Shown here in pieces: positions 44,621 to 52,844 of a DNA stretch of 64,000 bases. Position numbers and translations under genes: made by a program. Below the pieces are notes generated by a model, which saw only the letters and a list, made by a program, of their open reading frames with translations, had not been told where the DNA came from and did not search any database. Source of the stretch: JL08 sp039969355 (GTDB lineage Bacteria > Pseudomonadota > Alphaproteobacteria > Rhodobacterales > Rhodobacteraceae). The first letter of the stretch is position 1, and each line of letters starts with the position of its first letter. The stretch lies in NCBI GenBank assembly GCA_039969355.1, contig JBDVOA010000040.1, forward strand, positions 1 through 64,000, written 5' to 3'.

Positions 44621-44965
44621 ATGAACCTTAATCCCCCGGACCAAGATATTGCCAACGACGAAGACCTTATAAGGACGACAATTACGTCTCTCAGAGACTT
44701 GGCAAAACAAATCGAAAATCTGAAAGAACAGATTCAATCCGGGGAGGATGCGGACCTTAAGAAAGCCGCCGCCCAACTGGCATCGTTGGACGCATGGATG
44801 AGAAACTACGTAACAACGGAGAACCGCCTTGCCGAGCTTAAAAGAAAACACCGCGGACCGGACGGAGGCGGACTTGCCCTCGACCTTAACCGCGCTCGAT
44901 TTGAGATCGGGTGCCGACTTGCTCGCATCAGAACCACAAGATGTAAGGGATGCGTTTCTGGATGA
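44621..44965 (+). CDS. orfg1: GTA small terminase (g1)
   Basis: 114 aa. The first 70 residues form a charged coiled coil (ITSLRDLAKQIENLKEQIQ), as in RcGTA g1, the small packaging subunit that recruits host DNA without strong sequence preference. The C-terminal end is basic (RIRTTRCKGC). It is the first gene of the cluster; GAGAGG lies 12 bases upstream. Its 3' part overlaps the large terminase frame by over 90 bases. Identification rests on position plus coiled-coil character. Confidence 0.8.
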   Translation: MNLNPPDQDIANDEDLIRTTITSLRDLAKQIENLKEQIQSGEDADLKKAAAQLASLDAWMRNYVTTENRLAELKRKHRGPDGGGLALDLNRARFEIGCRLARIRTTRCKGCVSG

Positions 44966-46247
44966 GTTGGGAAAGGGAGAGCTCTTAGCTCTCCCTTTTT
45001 TGTTCGAATTCTGGGCGATGGATCATCAATTGCCACCTGACGGCGATTGGCGGACCTGGGTGATCATCGGAGGTCGTGGAGCAGGTAAGACCCGTGCCGG
45101 AGCTGAATGGGTGCGGCAGCAAGTCGAGGGCGCAGGCGCGACTGAGCCCGGCTTGTGTAAGCGGGTCGCATTGGTCGGCGAAACGATTGAACAGGTCAGG
45201 GATGTGATGATCTTTGGCGAGAGTGGGATATTGGCCTGCTCGCCGACCGATCGCAGGCCCGAATGGCTCGCGACGAAGAAATGCCTGCTTTGGCCAAACG
45301 GTGCCGAAGCCAGAATTTACACGGCCAGTGATCCCGAGGGGTTGCGTGGTCCGCAATTTGATGCGGCGTGGGTGGATGAGTTGGCCAAGTGGAAACGCGC
45401 GGAAGAGACGTGGGACATGCTACAGTTTGCGTTGCGTTTGGGCGCGTGTCCGCGCCAGTGCGTTACGACGACGCCGCGCAACATACCGATTCTGAAGAAG
45501 ATACTGGCGTCGCCGAGCACAGTGATCACCCATGCCGCTACAGAGGCGAACCGGGCAAATCTGGCGGAGAGTTTTCTGGAAGAGGTTAGAGCGCGATATG
45601 CCGGGACCCGGCTGGGTCGACAGGAGCTGGATGGCGTATTGCTGGACGATGCAGAGGGAGCGTTGTGGACGACGAAAATGATCGAGAATTGCCGGGCTGA
45701 CAAGGCCCCGGATTTGGATCGCGTCGTTGTGGCGGTTGATCCGGCAGCGAGTTCGGGCCCCACATCCGATGAATGCGGCATTGTTGTTGTCGGAGCACAG
45801 ACGCAGGGCCCGGTCCAGGACTGGCGGGCCTTTGTATTGGCCGATTGCACGATTTCAGAAAGCAGTCCGAGCACTTGGGCCAGAGCGGCGATTGCGGCGA
45901 TGGAGCATTACGGAGCGGACCGTTTGGTTGCAGAGACCAATCAGGGAGGGCAGATGGTGGAGGAAGTGATCCGCCAGATTGACCCGCTTGTGCCCTTCAA
46001 AGGGGTCCATGCATCCAAGGGTAAAGCTGCACGGGCCGAACCAGTGGCTGCGCTTTACGAGCAGGATCGGGTGCGTCATATCGGGACCGGATTGAACGCG
46101 TTAGAGGATCAGATGTGTCTGATGACGGCGCGAGGGTTTGATGGCAAAGGATCACCGGACCGGGTTGATGCGCTTGTCTGGGCATTACACGAACTGATGA
46201 TTGAACCAGCCGCGCGGTGGCGCCGCCCGCAGGTGCGCGCTCTCTAG
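44829..46247 (+). CDS. orfg2: GTA large terminase / DNA packaging ATPase (g2)
   Basis: 472 aa if begun at TTG 44829 (GGAG seven bases upstream); TTG 44874 with GGAGG five bases upstream is an equal candidate, and no ATG precedes residue 64. ATPase Walker A GGRGAGKT at 81-88, Walker B in FDAAWVDELAKW, and a C-terminal RNase-H-like nuclease with VVAVDPAASS and later Asp residues. It pumps about 4-5 kb host DNA into GTA heads and cuts it headful-style. The long overlap with g1 implies coupled translation. Confidence 0.95.
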   Translation: MPSLKENTADRTEADLPSTLTALDLRSGADLLASEPQDVRDAFLDELGKGELLALPFLFEFWAMDHQLPPDGDWRTWVIIGGRGAGKTRAGAEWVRQQVEGAGATEPGLCKRVALVGETIEQVRDVMIFGESGILACSPTDRRPEWLATKKCLLWPNGAEARIYTASDPEGLRGPQFDAAWVDELAKWKRAEETWDMLQFALRLGACPRQCVTTTPRNIPILKKILASPSTVITHAATEANRANLAESFLEEVRARYAGTRLGRQELDGVLLDDAEGALWTTKMIENCRADKAPDLDRVVVAVDPAASSGPTSDECGIVVVGAQTQGPVQDWRAFVLADCTISESSPSTWARAAIAAMEHYGADRLVAETNQGGQMVEEVIRQIDPLVPFKGVHASKGKAARAEPVAALYEQDRVRHIGTGLNALEDQMCLMTARGFDGKGSPDRVDALVWALHELMIEPAARWRRPQVRAL

Positions 46248-46340
46248 AACCGCCACAACCCGACTTGGTTCGGATCGTATTCACAGCCCGGCTTTGTAAT
46301 TTGCAGGAGCCGCCGAGGTGTTGCGCATGGACCGTACGCA

Positions 46341-46356
46341 GGGTGCGTTCGCACCC
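46341..46356 (+). other. Hairpin in the terminase-portal gap
   Basis: GGGTGC-GTTC-GCACCC can fold into a 6-bp stem with a tetraloop in the 221-base gap between g2 and g3. No T run follows, so it is not a standard terminator. Confidence 0.35.
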
Positions 46357-46468
46357 CTCACCAGAGATTTACGACAGGCAGGTATCAATTGGGCAACCCC
46401 AAAACGACGCTGGATTTTGGCGGCGGGTGAGGGGCAGGCGGCGATTGCAAATGAAGGAGCATCACGGC

Positions 46469-47656
46469 ATGGCATTTAACTTCTTTCGACGTGGCGTTGT
46501 GCAGGATGTCCCTGAGCAGAAAGCCAGTGCGACAGGGCCGGTTGTGGCTTATCACAGCGCTGGACGTGTCGCCTGGAGTCCCCGCGATACGGTATCGTTG
46601 ACCCGGTCCGGTTTTCTGGGCAACCCGGTTGGATTTCGCGCGGTCAAGCTGATTGCCGAAGCTGCCGCCGCGCAGCCTTTGGTATTGCAGGATCGCGAAC
46701 GCCGCTATGACGAACATCCAGTGTTGAGCCTGATCCTGAATCCTAATCAGGCGCAGGGCCGTGCCGAGTTGATGGAGGCCCTGTTTGCGCAGCTTTTGTT
46801 GTCTGGAAATGGCTACGTCGAAGCGGTATCCGGTGAATCTGGCTTGCCGCTGGAACTGCACGTCCTGCGCTCTGATCGGATGTCTGTTGTGCCGGGCCCT
46901 GATGGCTGGCCGGTGGCTTATGAATACGCTGTCGGTGGGCGCAAACACCGCTTTGATGCCAGCGCAGATCCGTCACCAATCTGCCACGTAAAGGCATTCC
47001 ATCCGCACGATGATCACTACGGATTTTCCCCGATGCAAGCCGCAGCAATGGCGCTGGACGTTCACAATTCGGCGTCGCGTTGGTCGAAGGCATTGCTCGA
47101 TAATGCAGCCCGTCCTTCTGGTGCGATTGTCTACAAAGGCGCTGACGGTCAGGGTAGTCTGAATGCTGATCAGTATGATCGGCTGGTCAGTGAGATGGAG
47201 AGCCATCATCAGGGCGCACGCAATGCGGGCCGACCGATGTTGCTGGAAGGTGGACTGGACTGGAAGCCGATGGGCTTTTCGCCCTCGGACATGGAGTTTC
47301 AGAAGACAAAGGAGGCTGCGGCCCGTGAGATAGCGCTGGCATTTGGCGTGCCGCCGATGCTTATCGGTATCCAAGGGGATGCCACATATGCAAATTATCA
47401 GGAGGCTCATCGCGCTTTTTACCGCCTGACTGTGCTACCGCTGGCAACCCGAGTTGCGGCTGTGTTGTCGGACTGGCTGTCGCAGTATTCCGGCGAAGAC
47501 GTCGAATTGAAACCCGATCTGGATCAGGTGCCAGCGTTGAGTGCCGAACGGGATGCCCAATGGGCACGCGTTTCGGCCGCCCAATTCCTGAGCGATGCCG
47601 AAAAGCGCAGTTTGCTCGGGTTGCCAGCGCAAGCCAAGGACATTTTTGATGGCTGA
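46469..47656 (+). CDS. orfg3: GTA portal protein (g3)
   Basis: 395 aa from ATG 46469 (AAGGAG ten bases upstream), the length of RcGTA g3. HK97-type portal pattern: NPVGFRAVKLIAEAAAAQPL, LLSGNGYVEAVSGESGLPLE, SPMQAAAMALDVHNSASRWS, and the stem region REIALAFGVPPMLIGIQGDA. Twelve copies form the DNA entry ring. The frame is open upstream to 46217, but that extension has no start signal. Confidence 0.95.
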   Translation: MAFNFFRRGVVQDVPEQKASATGPVVAYHSAGRVAWSPRDTVSLTRSGFLGNPVGFRAVKLIAEAAAAQPLVLQDRERRYDEHPVLSLILNPNQAQGRAELMEALFAQLLLSGNGYVEAVSGESGLPLELHVLRSDRMSVVPGPDGWPVAYEYAVGGRKHRFDASADPSPICHVKAFHPHDDHYGFSPMQAAAMALDVHNSASRWSKALLDNAARPSGAIVYKGADGQGSLNADQYDRLVSEMESHHQGARNAGRPMLLEGGLDWKPMGFSPSDMEFQKTKEAAAREIALAFGVPPMLIGIQGDATYANYQEAHRAFYRLTVLPLATRVAAVLSDWLSQYSGEDVELKPDLDQVPALSAERDAQWARVSAAQFLSDAEKRSLLGLPAQAKDIFDG

Positions 47657-47876
47657 AAATCACTGGGCATTCGAAAATTTCGAATGCGCGCCCGGGCTGC
47701 GATTGAAAGCGCATGAGCGTGTATCGCAAATCCATTATGACAATATAAATAAACGGTTAGATCGGTTGGAAGAGCTATTGGAGCGGCAAGAACGCCGTCT
47801 ATGGATCGCGGTCTATGGGGTCGTCGCTGTCGTGCTGGCCCAGGTGTTTAAGTCGGTTTTGATGATCTCGTCGTGA
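47649..47876 (+). CDS. orfg3.5: GTA g3.5 small membrane/coiled-coil protein
   Basis: 75 aa, starting inside the portal gene end (8-base overlap). A coiled-coil segment (INKRLDRLEELLERQERRLW) precedes a C-terminal membrane helix (YGVVAVVLAQVFKSVLM). It occupies the position of RcGTA g3.5, a small head-formation protein. Role in assembly is not well defined. Confidence 0.85.
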   Translation: MAENHWAFENFECAPGLRLKAHERVSQIHYDNINKRLDRLEELLERQERRLWIAVYGVVAVVLAQVFKSVLMISS

Positions 47877-47918
47877 CCATCGCCGCAGATCTGAAGGTAA
47901 TTAACTGAGGAGGGTTCT

Positions 47919-48476
47919 ATGGACCTGGATACCGGATTAGAGCGAAAGTTTGCCCGCTTTGGTGAAGGGCTGACCGTACAGGACGGAAAGACGATCGAAG
48001 GGTATGCGAGCCTCTTTGGGAGTTGCGATCAAGGTGGCGACATCGTTCAAAAAGGTGCCTACGCAGCCTCTTTGAAGTCGCTCGTCGCATCGAGCCGCAA
48101 GGTGAAGATGTTGTGGCAGCACGATCCATCCCAACCGATTGGAATCTGGGATGACGTGAGCGAGGACGCGAACGGGCTTTTTGTCAGGGGCCGGCTGCTG
48201 GACCGCGTGGAAAAGGGCAGGGAAGCCGCTGCGTTGATTGAGGCTGGCGCGATCGACGGCCTGTCGATTGGATATCGCACTGTGAAGGCAACAAAAAATG
48301 ACAAGGGTCAGAGGCTCTTGACCGAACTGGAACTTTGGGAGGTGTCGCTTGTGACTTTTCCAATGTTGCCGAGTGCGCGGGTGGCGGCCAAGGGCGATGA
48401 CCCGACGGAAGACATTCTGCGTGAATTGGCCGTGGCTTTTCAAGGCGCGCGCCAGAATCTGACGCATCTCGTTTAA
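47919..48476 (+). CDS. orfg4: GTA prohead protease (g4)
   Basis: 185 aa HK97-type (S78-like) prohead protease: catalytic His 68 in WQHDPSQPIG and Ser 116 in GLSIGYR, flanked by the usual IEGYASLFG and LWEVSLVTFPM strands. It trims the capsid N-terminus during head maturation. GAGGAGGG lies just before the start; the capsid gene follows. Confidence 0.95.
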   Translation: MDLDTGLERKFARFGEGLTVQDGKTIEGYASLFGSCDQGGDIVQKGAYAASLKSLVASSRKVKMLWQHDPSQPIGIWDDVSEDANGLFVRGRLLDRVEKGREAAALIEAGAIDGLSIGYRTVKATKNDKGQRLLTELELWEVSLVTFPMLPSARVAAKGDDPTEDILRELAVAFQGARQNLTHLV

Positions 48477-48513
48477 CTGCGTTTCATTTTAACAACCAGA
48501 CTGGACGTGCCCA

Positions 48514-49695
48514 ATGAGCAATACCGAGACTAAACCTCGGATCGGGGAAAACTTGTCTCCGGCCCAAGATGTGAAGCAAGCAGTTAAAGGATTTGTTTCC
48601 GATTTCAAAGGCTTTCAGGCCGAAATTTATTCTAAACTTCAACAAACAGAAGAGCGACTAACCATGCTGGATCGTAAATCAATTTCCGCTGCCCGCCCAC
48701 ATCTGGCTGGCGCAAACCCGGTTGAAGCCCCTCATCAGAAGGCGTTCAATGCCTATCTGCGGTCGGGTGAGGACGATGGCCTGCGTGGTCTGGATATGGA
48801 GTCCAAATCATTGTCCACCTCGGTGAACTCCGATGGCGGCTACCTTGTCGATCCGCAAACCGCGGAAACGGTCAATTCGGTACTGCATTCTACGGCATCA
48901 ATCCGGTCGATTGCTTCTGTTGTGAATGTAGAGGCGACTTCTTATGACGTTCTGATTGATCATAGCGACGTCAGCTCAGGATGGGCCTCTGAAACATCGG
49001 CGATGACCGAGTCCTCGACACCACAAATTGACCGGATTACTATTCCGTTGCATGAGTTGAGTGCATTGCCAAAGGCATCTCAGCGTCTGCTGGACGACAG
49101 CGCCTTTGACATCGAAGGCTGGCTGGCTGGTCGCATCGCCGACAAATTTGCCCGGGCAGAAGCAGCGGCGTTCATTAACGGCGATGGCATCGACAAGCCC
49201 AAGGGTTTCCTGACCCACCCAACGATCGACAATGCGACCTGGAGCTGGGGCGAGTTGGGGTATGTGCCAACCGGTATCGACGGTGGTTTTGGCGCACCGG
49301 ACTCCTTAATCGATCTGGTGTATGCGCTAGGCGCACAGTATCGCGCCAATGCGTCGTTCGTCATGAATTCCAAAACCGCTGGCCTGGTGCGCAAGCTTAA
49401 AGACAATGATGGTCGGTTCCTGTGGTCGGATGGTCTGGCAGCGGGCGAACCCGCACGTCTCTTAGGATACCCCGTTCTGATTGCCGAAGACATGCCGGAT
49501 GTTGCGACGGATGCGATGGCAATTGCGTTCGGAGACTTCAACGCTGGGTACACGGTTGCCGAACGCCCCGATCTACGTGTTCTGCGCGACCCCTTTAGCG
49601 CTAAGCCGCATGTCCTGTTTTATGCCACCAAACGTGTTGGCGGTGACGTCAGTGATTTTGCTGCGGTGAAACTGCTGAAATTCGCAGTCTCGTAA
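48514..49695 (+). CDS. orfg5: GTA major capsid protein (g5)
   Basis: 393 aa HK97-fold capsid. Residues 1-95 are the helical delta domain used as internal scaffold; the mature chain should begin near 97-101 (MESKSLSTSVNSDGGYLVDP). Later segments such as FARAEAAAFINGDGIDKPKG and RVGGDVSDFAAVKLLKF are typical of the family. The GTA head is built from it. A strongly base-paired spacer follows the stop. Confidence 0.97.
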   Translation: MSNTETKPRIGENLSPAQDVKQAVKGFVSDFKGFQAEIYSKLQQTEERLTMLDRKSISAARPHLAGANPVEAPHQKAFNAYLRSGEDDGLRGLDMESKSLSTSVNSDGGYLVDPQTAETVNSVLHSTASIRSIASVVNVEATSYDVLIDHSDVSSGWASETSAMTESSTPQIDRITIPLHELSALPKASQRLLDDSAFDIEGWLAGRIADKFARAEAAAFINGDGIDKPKGFLTHPTIDNATWSWGELGYVPTGIDGGFGAPDSLIDLVYALGAQYRANASFVMNSKTAGLVRKLKDNDGRFLWSDGLAAGEPARLLGYPVLIAEDMPDVATDAMAIAFGDFNAGYTVAERPDLRVLRDPFSAKPHVLFYATKRVGGDVSDFAAVKLLKFAVS

Positions 49696-49707
49696 GAGGC
49701 AGCGAGT

Positions 49708-49811
49708 AGGGGTCGGGGAGACCGACCCTTAGCGGGCGCGTGCCACACGACCCTCGTTTGTTGTCTAGCTGCTCCCCTCCGTCCGAGCAACAACCGGGCG
49801 GCACGCGCCCG
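49708..49811 (+). promoter_or_regulatory. Structured spacer between capsid and g6 genes
   Basis: Two hairpins: a 9-bp stem at 49708-49716/49722-49730, and a 12-bp perfect outer stem at 49733-49744/49800-49811 whose 55-base loop contains a further 6-bp pairing (49758-49763 with 49788-49793). It lies in the 156-base gap after the capsid stop, the longest gap inside the head genes besides that before the portal. Possible roles: protection of capsid mRNA 3' end, or partial attenuation before the tail genes. Confidence 0.6.
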
Positions 49812-49851
49812 TATCTGGCGGAGGGGTCCGGATTTTTGTCGGAGTAATTCC

Positions 49852-50451
49852 ATGATATTAATCGAAGAAACCACAGTGCCAGACGCTTCCTTGCCAGTGG
49901 CAGAGTACAAGGCACATTTGCGGTTGGGCACAGGGTTTGGCGACGACAGTCTGCAGGATCCGGTGCTGCGTAGTTTTCTGCGCGCAGCAATGGCGGCGAT
50001 TGAAGCCCGAACGGGCAAGGTGCTGATCACCAGGCAGTTTTCCTGGACGTTGACGACGTGGCGCGACCCTGCGGGGCAAGTGCTGCCAGTTGCGCCTGTT
50101 ACCGCGGTTACAGGTGTTGATTTGGTGGATCGTGCCGGATCAGCATCTCCATTGGCGGCGGATACTTTTCGTCTGGAGCAGGACGCCCAACGACCGCGGC
50201 TTCGCCCGACGGGCGGGGCATTGCCCTGGGTGCCACAGGGGGGGTCGGCAGTGGTGTACTTTGATGCGGGGTTTGGTGTGGACTGGGACAGCATTCCACC
50301 TGATTTGGCGCAGGCGGTCCTGTTGCTCGCAGCGCATTACTACGAATACCGAAATGAAACATCACTGAGCGACGGCTGTATGCCTTTTGGCGTGAGCAGT
50401 CTCATTGAGCGCTACAAAGTTATGCGGCTTCACGCAGGGCGGATCCAATGA
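49852..50451 (+). CDS. orfg6: GTA head-tail adaptor (g6)
   Basis: 199 aa phage gp6-like connector: PVAEYKAHLRLGTGFGDDS, an Ala-rich helix (RAAMAAIEARTGKVLITRQF), and an aromatic DLAQAVLLLAAHYYEYRNE helix. It docks on the portal. GGAG lies seven bases before ATG 49852, and its stop overlaps g7 (ATGA). Confidence 0.9.
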   Translation: MILIEETTVPDASLPVAEYKAHLRLGTGFGDDSLQDPVLRSFLRAAMAAIEARTGKVLITRQFSWTLTTWRDPAGQVLPVAPVTAVTGVDLVDRAGSASPLAADTFRLEQDAQRPRLRPTGGALPWVPQGGSAVVYFDAGFGVDWDSIPPDLAQAVLLLAAHYYEYRNETSLSDGCMPFGVSSLIERYKVMRLHAGRIQ

Positions 50452-50786
50452 GCAACGTAAGATTATCCCGCCGCTTGGTGCTGGAATCACCGCAGCGTAG
50501 CGATGACGGGGCAGGCGGCTTTGTCGAAGCGTGGGCGCCTATGGGAGAGCTTTGGGCCGATGTCTCTGCCCGGTCGGGGCGGGAACGCGTAGCGGCTACG
50601 GCACCGGTTTCGGCGATGAGCTACAAAATTGTTGTACGCGCAGCACCTTACGGGTCGCCCGCGCGACCTCAGCCGGAGCAAAGGTTTCGCGAAGGTAGCA
50701 GAGTTTTTAATATCAAGGCTGTGGCAGAACGTGACCCCGAGGGCCGCCATCTTACGTGTTTTGCAGACGAAGAGGTGGCGGTATGA
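50448..50786 (+). CDS. orfg7: GTA head closure/stopper protein (g7)
   Basis: 112 aa, phage head closure family: RRLVLESPQRSDDGAGGFVE, GELWADVSARSGRE and REGSRVFNIKAVAERDPEGR. It seals the filled head and joins it to the tail. Overlaps both neighbours by four bases (ATGA), showing translational coupling. Confidence 0.9.
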   Translation: MSNVRLSRRLVLESPQRSDDGAGGFVEAWAPMGELWADVSARSGRERVAATAPVSAMSYKIVVRAAPYGSPARPQPEQRFREGSRVFNIKAVAERDPEGRHLTCFADEEVAV

Positions 50787-51193
50787 GTTATTCCGTCTCT
50801 GCCGCGCTGCAGGCTGCGGTCTATCAGGCTCTGGCTGGCGACGGTCCTCTGAATAGCCTTGTTGGCACAGCGATCTATGATGCGATTCCGACAGGCACGT
50901 TGCCTGCGACCTATGTGACACTGGGTCCGGAATCTGTTCGGGATAAGTCCGATCAAACTGGCTACGGCGCGGAGCACAAGTTTACCATTTCCGTGGTCAC
51001 TGAAACATCCGGATTTAGTACGGCAAAAGCCGCTGCAGCAGCGGTAAGTGATGTATTGCACGACGCGGACTTCGGTCTATCGCGGGGTCGCCTTGTGGCG
51101 TTGCGATTTGACCGGGCAACGGCCAGACGTACCGGCACGGCCGGAACGCGGCAGATTGATCTGCGTTTTTCCGCGCGGGTGGAAGACGCCTAA
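50783..51193 (+). CDS. orfg8: GTA tail terminator (g8, DUF3168)
   Basis: 136 aa DUF3168 protein: SVSAALQAAVYQALAGDGPL, LPATYVTLGPESV and a C-terminal beta stretch (TRQIDLRFSARVED). It caps the tail tube at the head end. Start ATG 50783 overlaps the g7 stop. Confidence 0.9.
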   Translation: MSYSVSAALQAAVYQALAGDGPLNSLVGTAIYDAIPTGTLPATYVTLGPESVRDKSDQTGYGAEHKFTISVVTETSGFSTAKAAAAAVSDVLHDADFGLSRGRLVALRFDRATARRTGTAGTRQIDLRFSARVEDA

Positions 51194-51226
51194 CTTTTTT
51201 GAAATCTGACAATTGGAGTGACACTC

Positions 51227-51640
51227 ATGGGTGCTCAGAATGGCAAGGACCTGCTGGTCAAAGTGGACATGACCTCGGCTGGTCAGTTTGTATCCGTCGC
51301 GGGGCTGCGTGCTACGCGTATAAGCTTCAACGCTGAAAGCGTTGATGTCACCAGTCTGGAAAGCCAGGGGGGGTGGCGCGAATTGCTTTCAGGGGCAGGG
51401 GTCCGCTCAGCGGCCATTAGCGGGTCAGGCGTGTTCAAGGACGCAACGACCGATGAAAGGGCCCGGCAATTGTTCTTTGATGGTGAAACTCCGGACTTTC
51501 AGGTGATCATTCCGGATTTCGGGATCATCGAAGGGCCATTTCAGGTCACGGCGATCGAATATGCGGGCAGCCACAATGGGGAAGCCACCTACGAAATGTC
51601 GATGGCAAGCGCCGGCGCGCTGACTTTTACGGCAATATAA
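51227..51640 (+). CDS. orfg9: GTA tail tube protein (g9)
   Basis: 137 aa from ATG 51227 (GGAG nine bases upstream). Major tail protein fold: GKDLLVKVDMTSAGQFVSVA, VDVTSLESQGGWRELLSGAG, and YEMSMASAGALTFTAI at the end. Hexamers stack into the short flexible tail. Confidence 0.95.
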   Translation: MGAQNGKDLLVKVDMTSAGQFVSVAGLRATRISFNAESVDVTSLESQGGWRELLSGAGVRSAAISGSGVFKDATTDERARQLFFDGETPDFQVIIPDFGIIEGPFQVTAIEYAGSHNGEATYEMSMASAGALTFTAI

Positions 51641-51643
51641 ATC

Positions 51644-51967
51644 ATGGCCAATCCGTGGACAGGAGAGGTGACGCTTGTCATCGATGGGGAACGTCGGGTG
51701 CTCAAGCTGACACTTGGCGCATTGGCGGAGCTGGAGGCTGGTTTGAAGACCGACACCCTGGTCGAGCTGGTGCAGCGGTTTGAGAAAGGAGCCTTTTCCA
51801 CCGGAGATGTATTGGCGCTGATTGCGGCGGGTCTGAGAGGTGGGGGCTGGCAGGGCCATGTTCCGGATCTGCTGACGTCGGAAATTGTAGGCGGTCCGGT
51901 GATGGCAGCGCAGGTCGCGGCACAGTTGCTGGCGCACGCCTTTATGGCCCCAGAAGATGCAGTCTGA
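51644..51967 (+). CDS. orfg10: GTA g10 tail assembly protein
   Basis: 107 aa GTA_gp10 family: VTLVIDGERRVLKLTLGALA, ELVQRFEKGAFSTGDVLALI. It precedes a second small gene and the tape measure, the position of tail assembly chaperones in siphophages. It starts three bases after the g9 stop. Confidence 0.9.
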   Translation: MANPWTGEVTLVIDGERRVLKLTLGALAELEAGLKTDTLVELVQRFEKGAFSTGDVLALIAAGLRGGGWQGHVPDLLTSEIVGGPVMAAQVAAQLLAHAFMAPEDAV

Positions 51968-51969
51968 AG

Positions 51970-52185
51970 ATGGAACAGGGGCGGTTTAACTGGCCGGTTC
52001 TGATGCGGGCCGGAATGCGGGAACTTGGGTTATGCCCTTCTGCTTTTTGGCAGCTTACGCCAGCAGAATTGCAATTGATGTTGGGCCGTTTTCGGTCCGA
52101 CGCCCCGCTGACGCGGATTCGGCTGGGCGCGCTGTTGGACGCCTATCCAGACAAAACCGGAGAGACGATAGATGACGGACATTGA
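51970..52185 (+). CDS. orfg10.1: GTA g10.1 tail assembly chaperone
   Basis: 71 aa: RFNWPVLMRAGMRELGLCPS, AFWQLTPAELQLMLG. It resembles phage tail assembly chaperones of the RcGTA g10.1 type that load the tape measure protein. It overlaps the tape-measure start by 14 bases. Confidence 0.85.
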   Translation: MEQGRFNWPVLMRAGMRELGLCPSAFWQLTPAELQLMLGRFRSDAPLTRIRLGALLDAYPDKTGETIDDGH

Positions 52186-52828
52186 ATCGATTGAAGCCCT
52201 GGAAGACAGCGCTGACGGGTTGAGTGACAGCCTGACGCAGGCCTCGTCCATGGTCACCGGATTTGACAGCGAGCTGAGCCGGATGCGCGAAACCCTGTCC
52301 GCCACGGGGAAAGAGGCGGCATCGTTGGAGAAGGGTTTGACCAAGGGTTTGCGGCGAGCCTTTGACGGGGTTTTGCTAGACGGCGTCAAATTGTCAGACG
52401 CGTTGGGAAACGTAGCGCAGTCGATGATAGATACGACCTATTCCGCAGCTATCAAACCGGTCACCAATCACTTTGGCGGTTTGCTGGCCAAGGGCATCAA
52501 TGGCGTCACTGAGGGTATATTGCCCTTTGCAGATGGCGGGTCTTTCTCTCAGGGGCGGGTGATGCCGTTTGCCAATGGCGGAATTGTGTCAGGGCCGACT
52601 ACTTTCCCTATGCGGGGCGGCACCGGCCTGATGGGCGAAGCAGGACCAGAGGCGATCATGCCCCTTGCGCGGGGTCCGGATGGCAAGCTTGGCGTGCGTA
52701 GCGGCGGCTCTTCGCCCACAATCGTTATGAACATCAGCACTCCGGATGCACAAAGCTTTCAGCGCAGTCAGGGCCAGATTGCCGCCCAGATGTCGCGGGC
52801 TTTGGGGCGCGGCAAACGAAATCGGTAA
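52172..52828 (+). CDS. orfg11: GTA short tape measure protein (g11)
   Basis: 218 aa, very short for a tape measure and equal to RcGTA's, consistent with a tail of only a few tens of nanometres. N-terminal coiled coil (ELSRMRETLSATGKEAASLE), then a Gly/Phe-rich stretch and the typical MGEAGPEAIMPLARGPDGKL near 150-170. It sets tail length and occupies the tube lumen. Confidence 0.93.
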   Translation: MTDIESIEALEDSADGLSDSLTQASSMVTGFDSELSRMRETLSATGKEAASLEKGLTKGLRRAFDGVLLDGVKLSDALGNVAQSMIDTTYSAAIKPVTNHFGGLLAKGINGVTEGILPFADGGSFSQGRVMPFANGGIVSGPTTFPMRGGTGLMGEAGPEAIMPLARGPDGKLGVRSGGSSPTIVMNISTPDAQSFQRSQGQIAAQMSRALGRGKRNR

Positions 52829-52844
52829 TTGAGGGAGACATTTC

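Noticed and set aside
46341..46356. Intrinsic terminator in the terminase-portal gap
   Set aside because: The hairpin has only a 6-bp stem and no following T run.
46217..46468. N-terminal extension of the portal protein
   Set aside because: No start codon with a ribosome site, and the ATG at 46469 gives the normal portal length.
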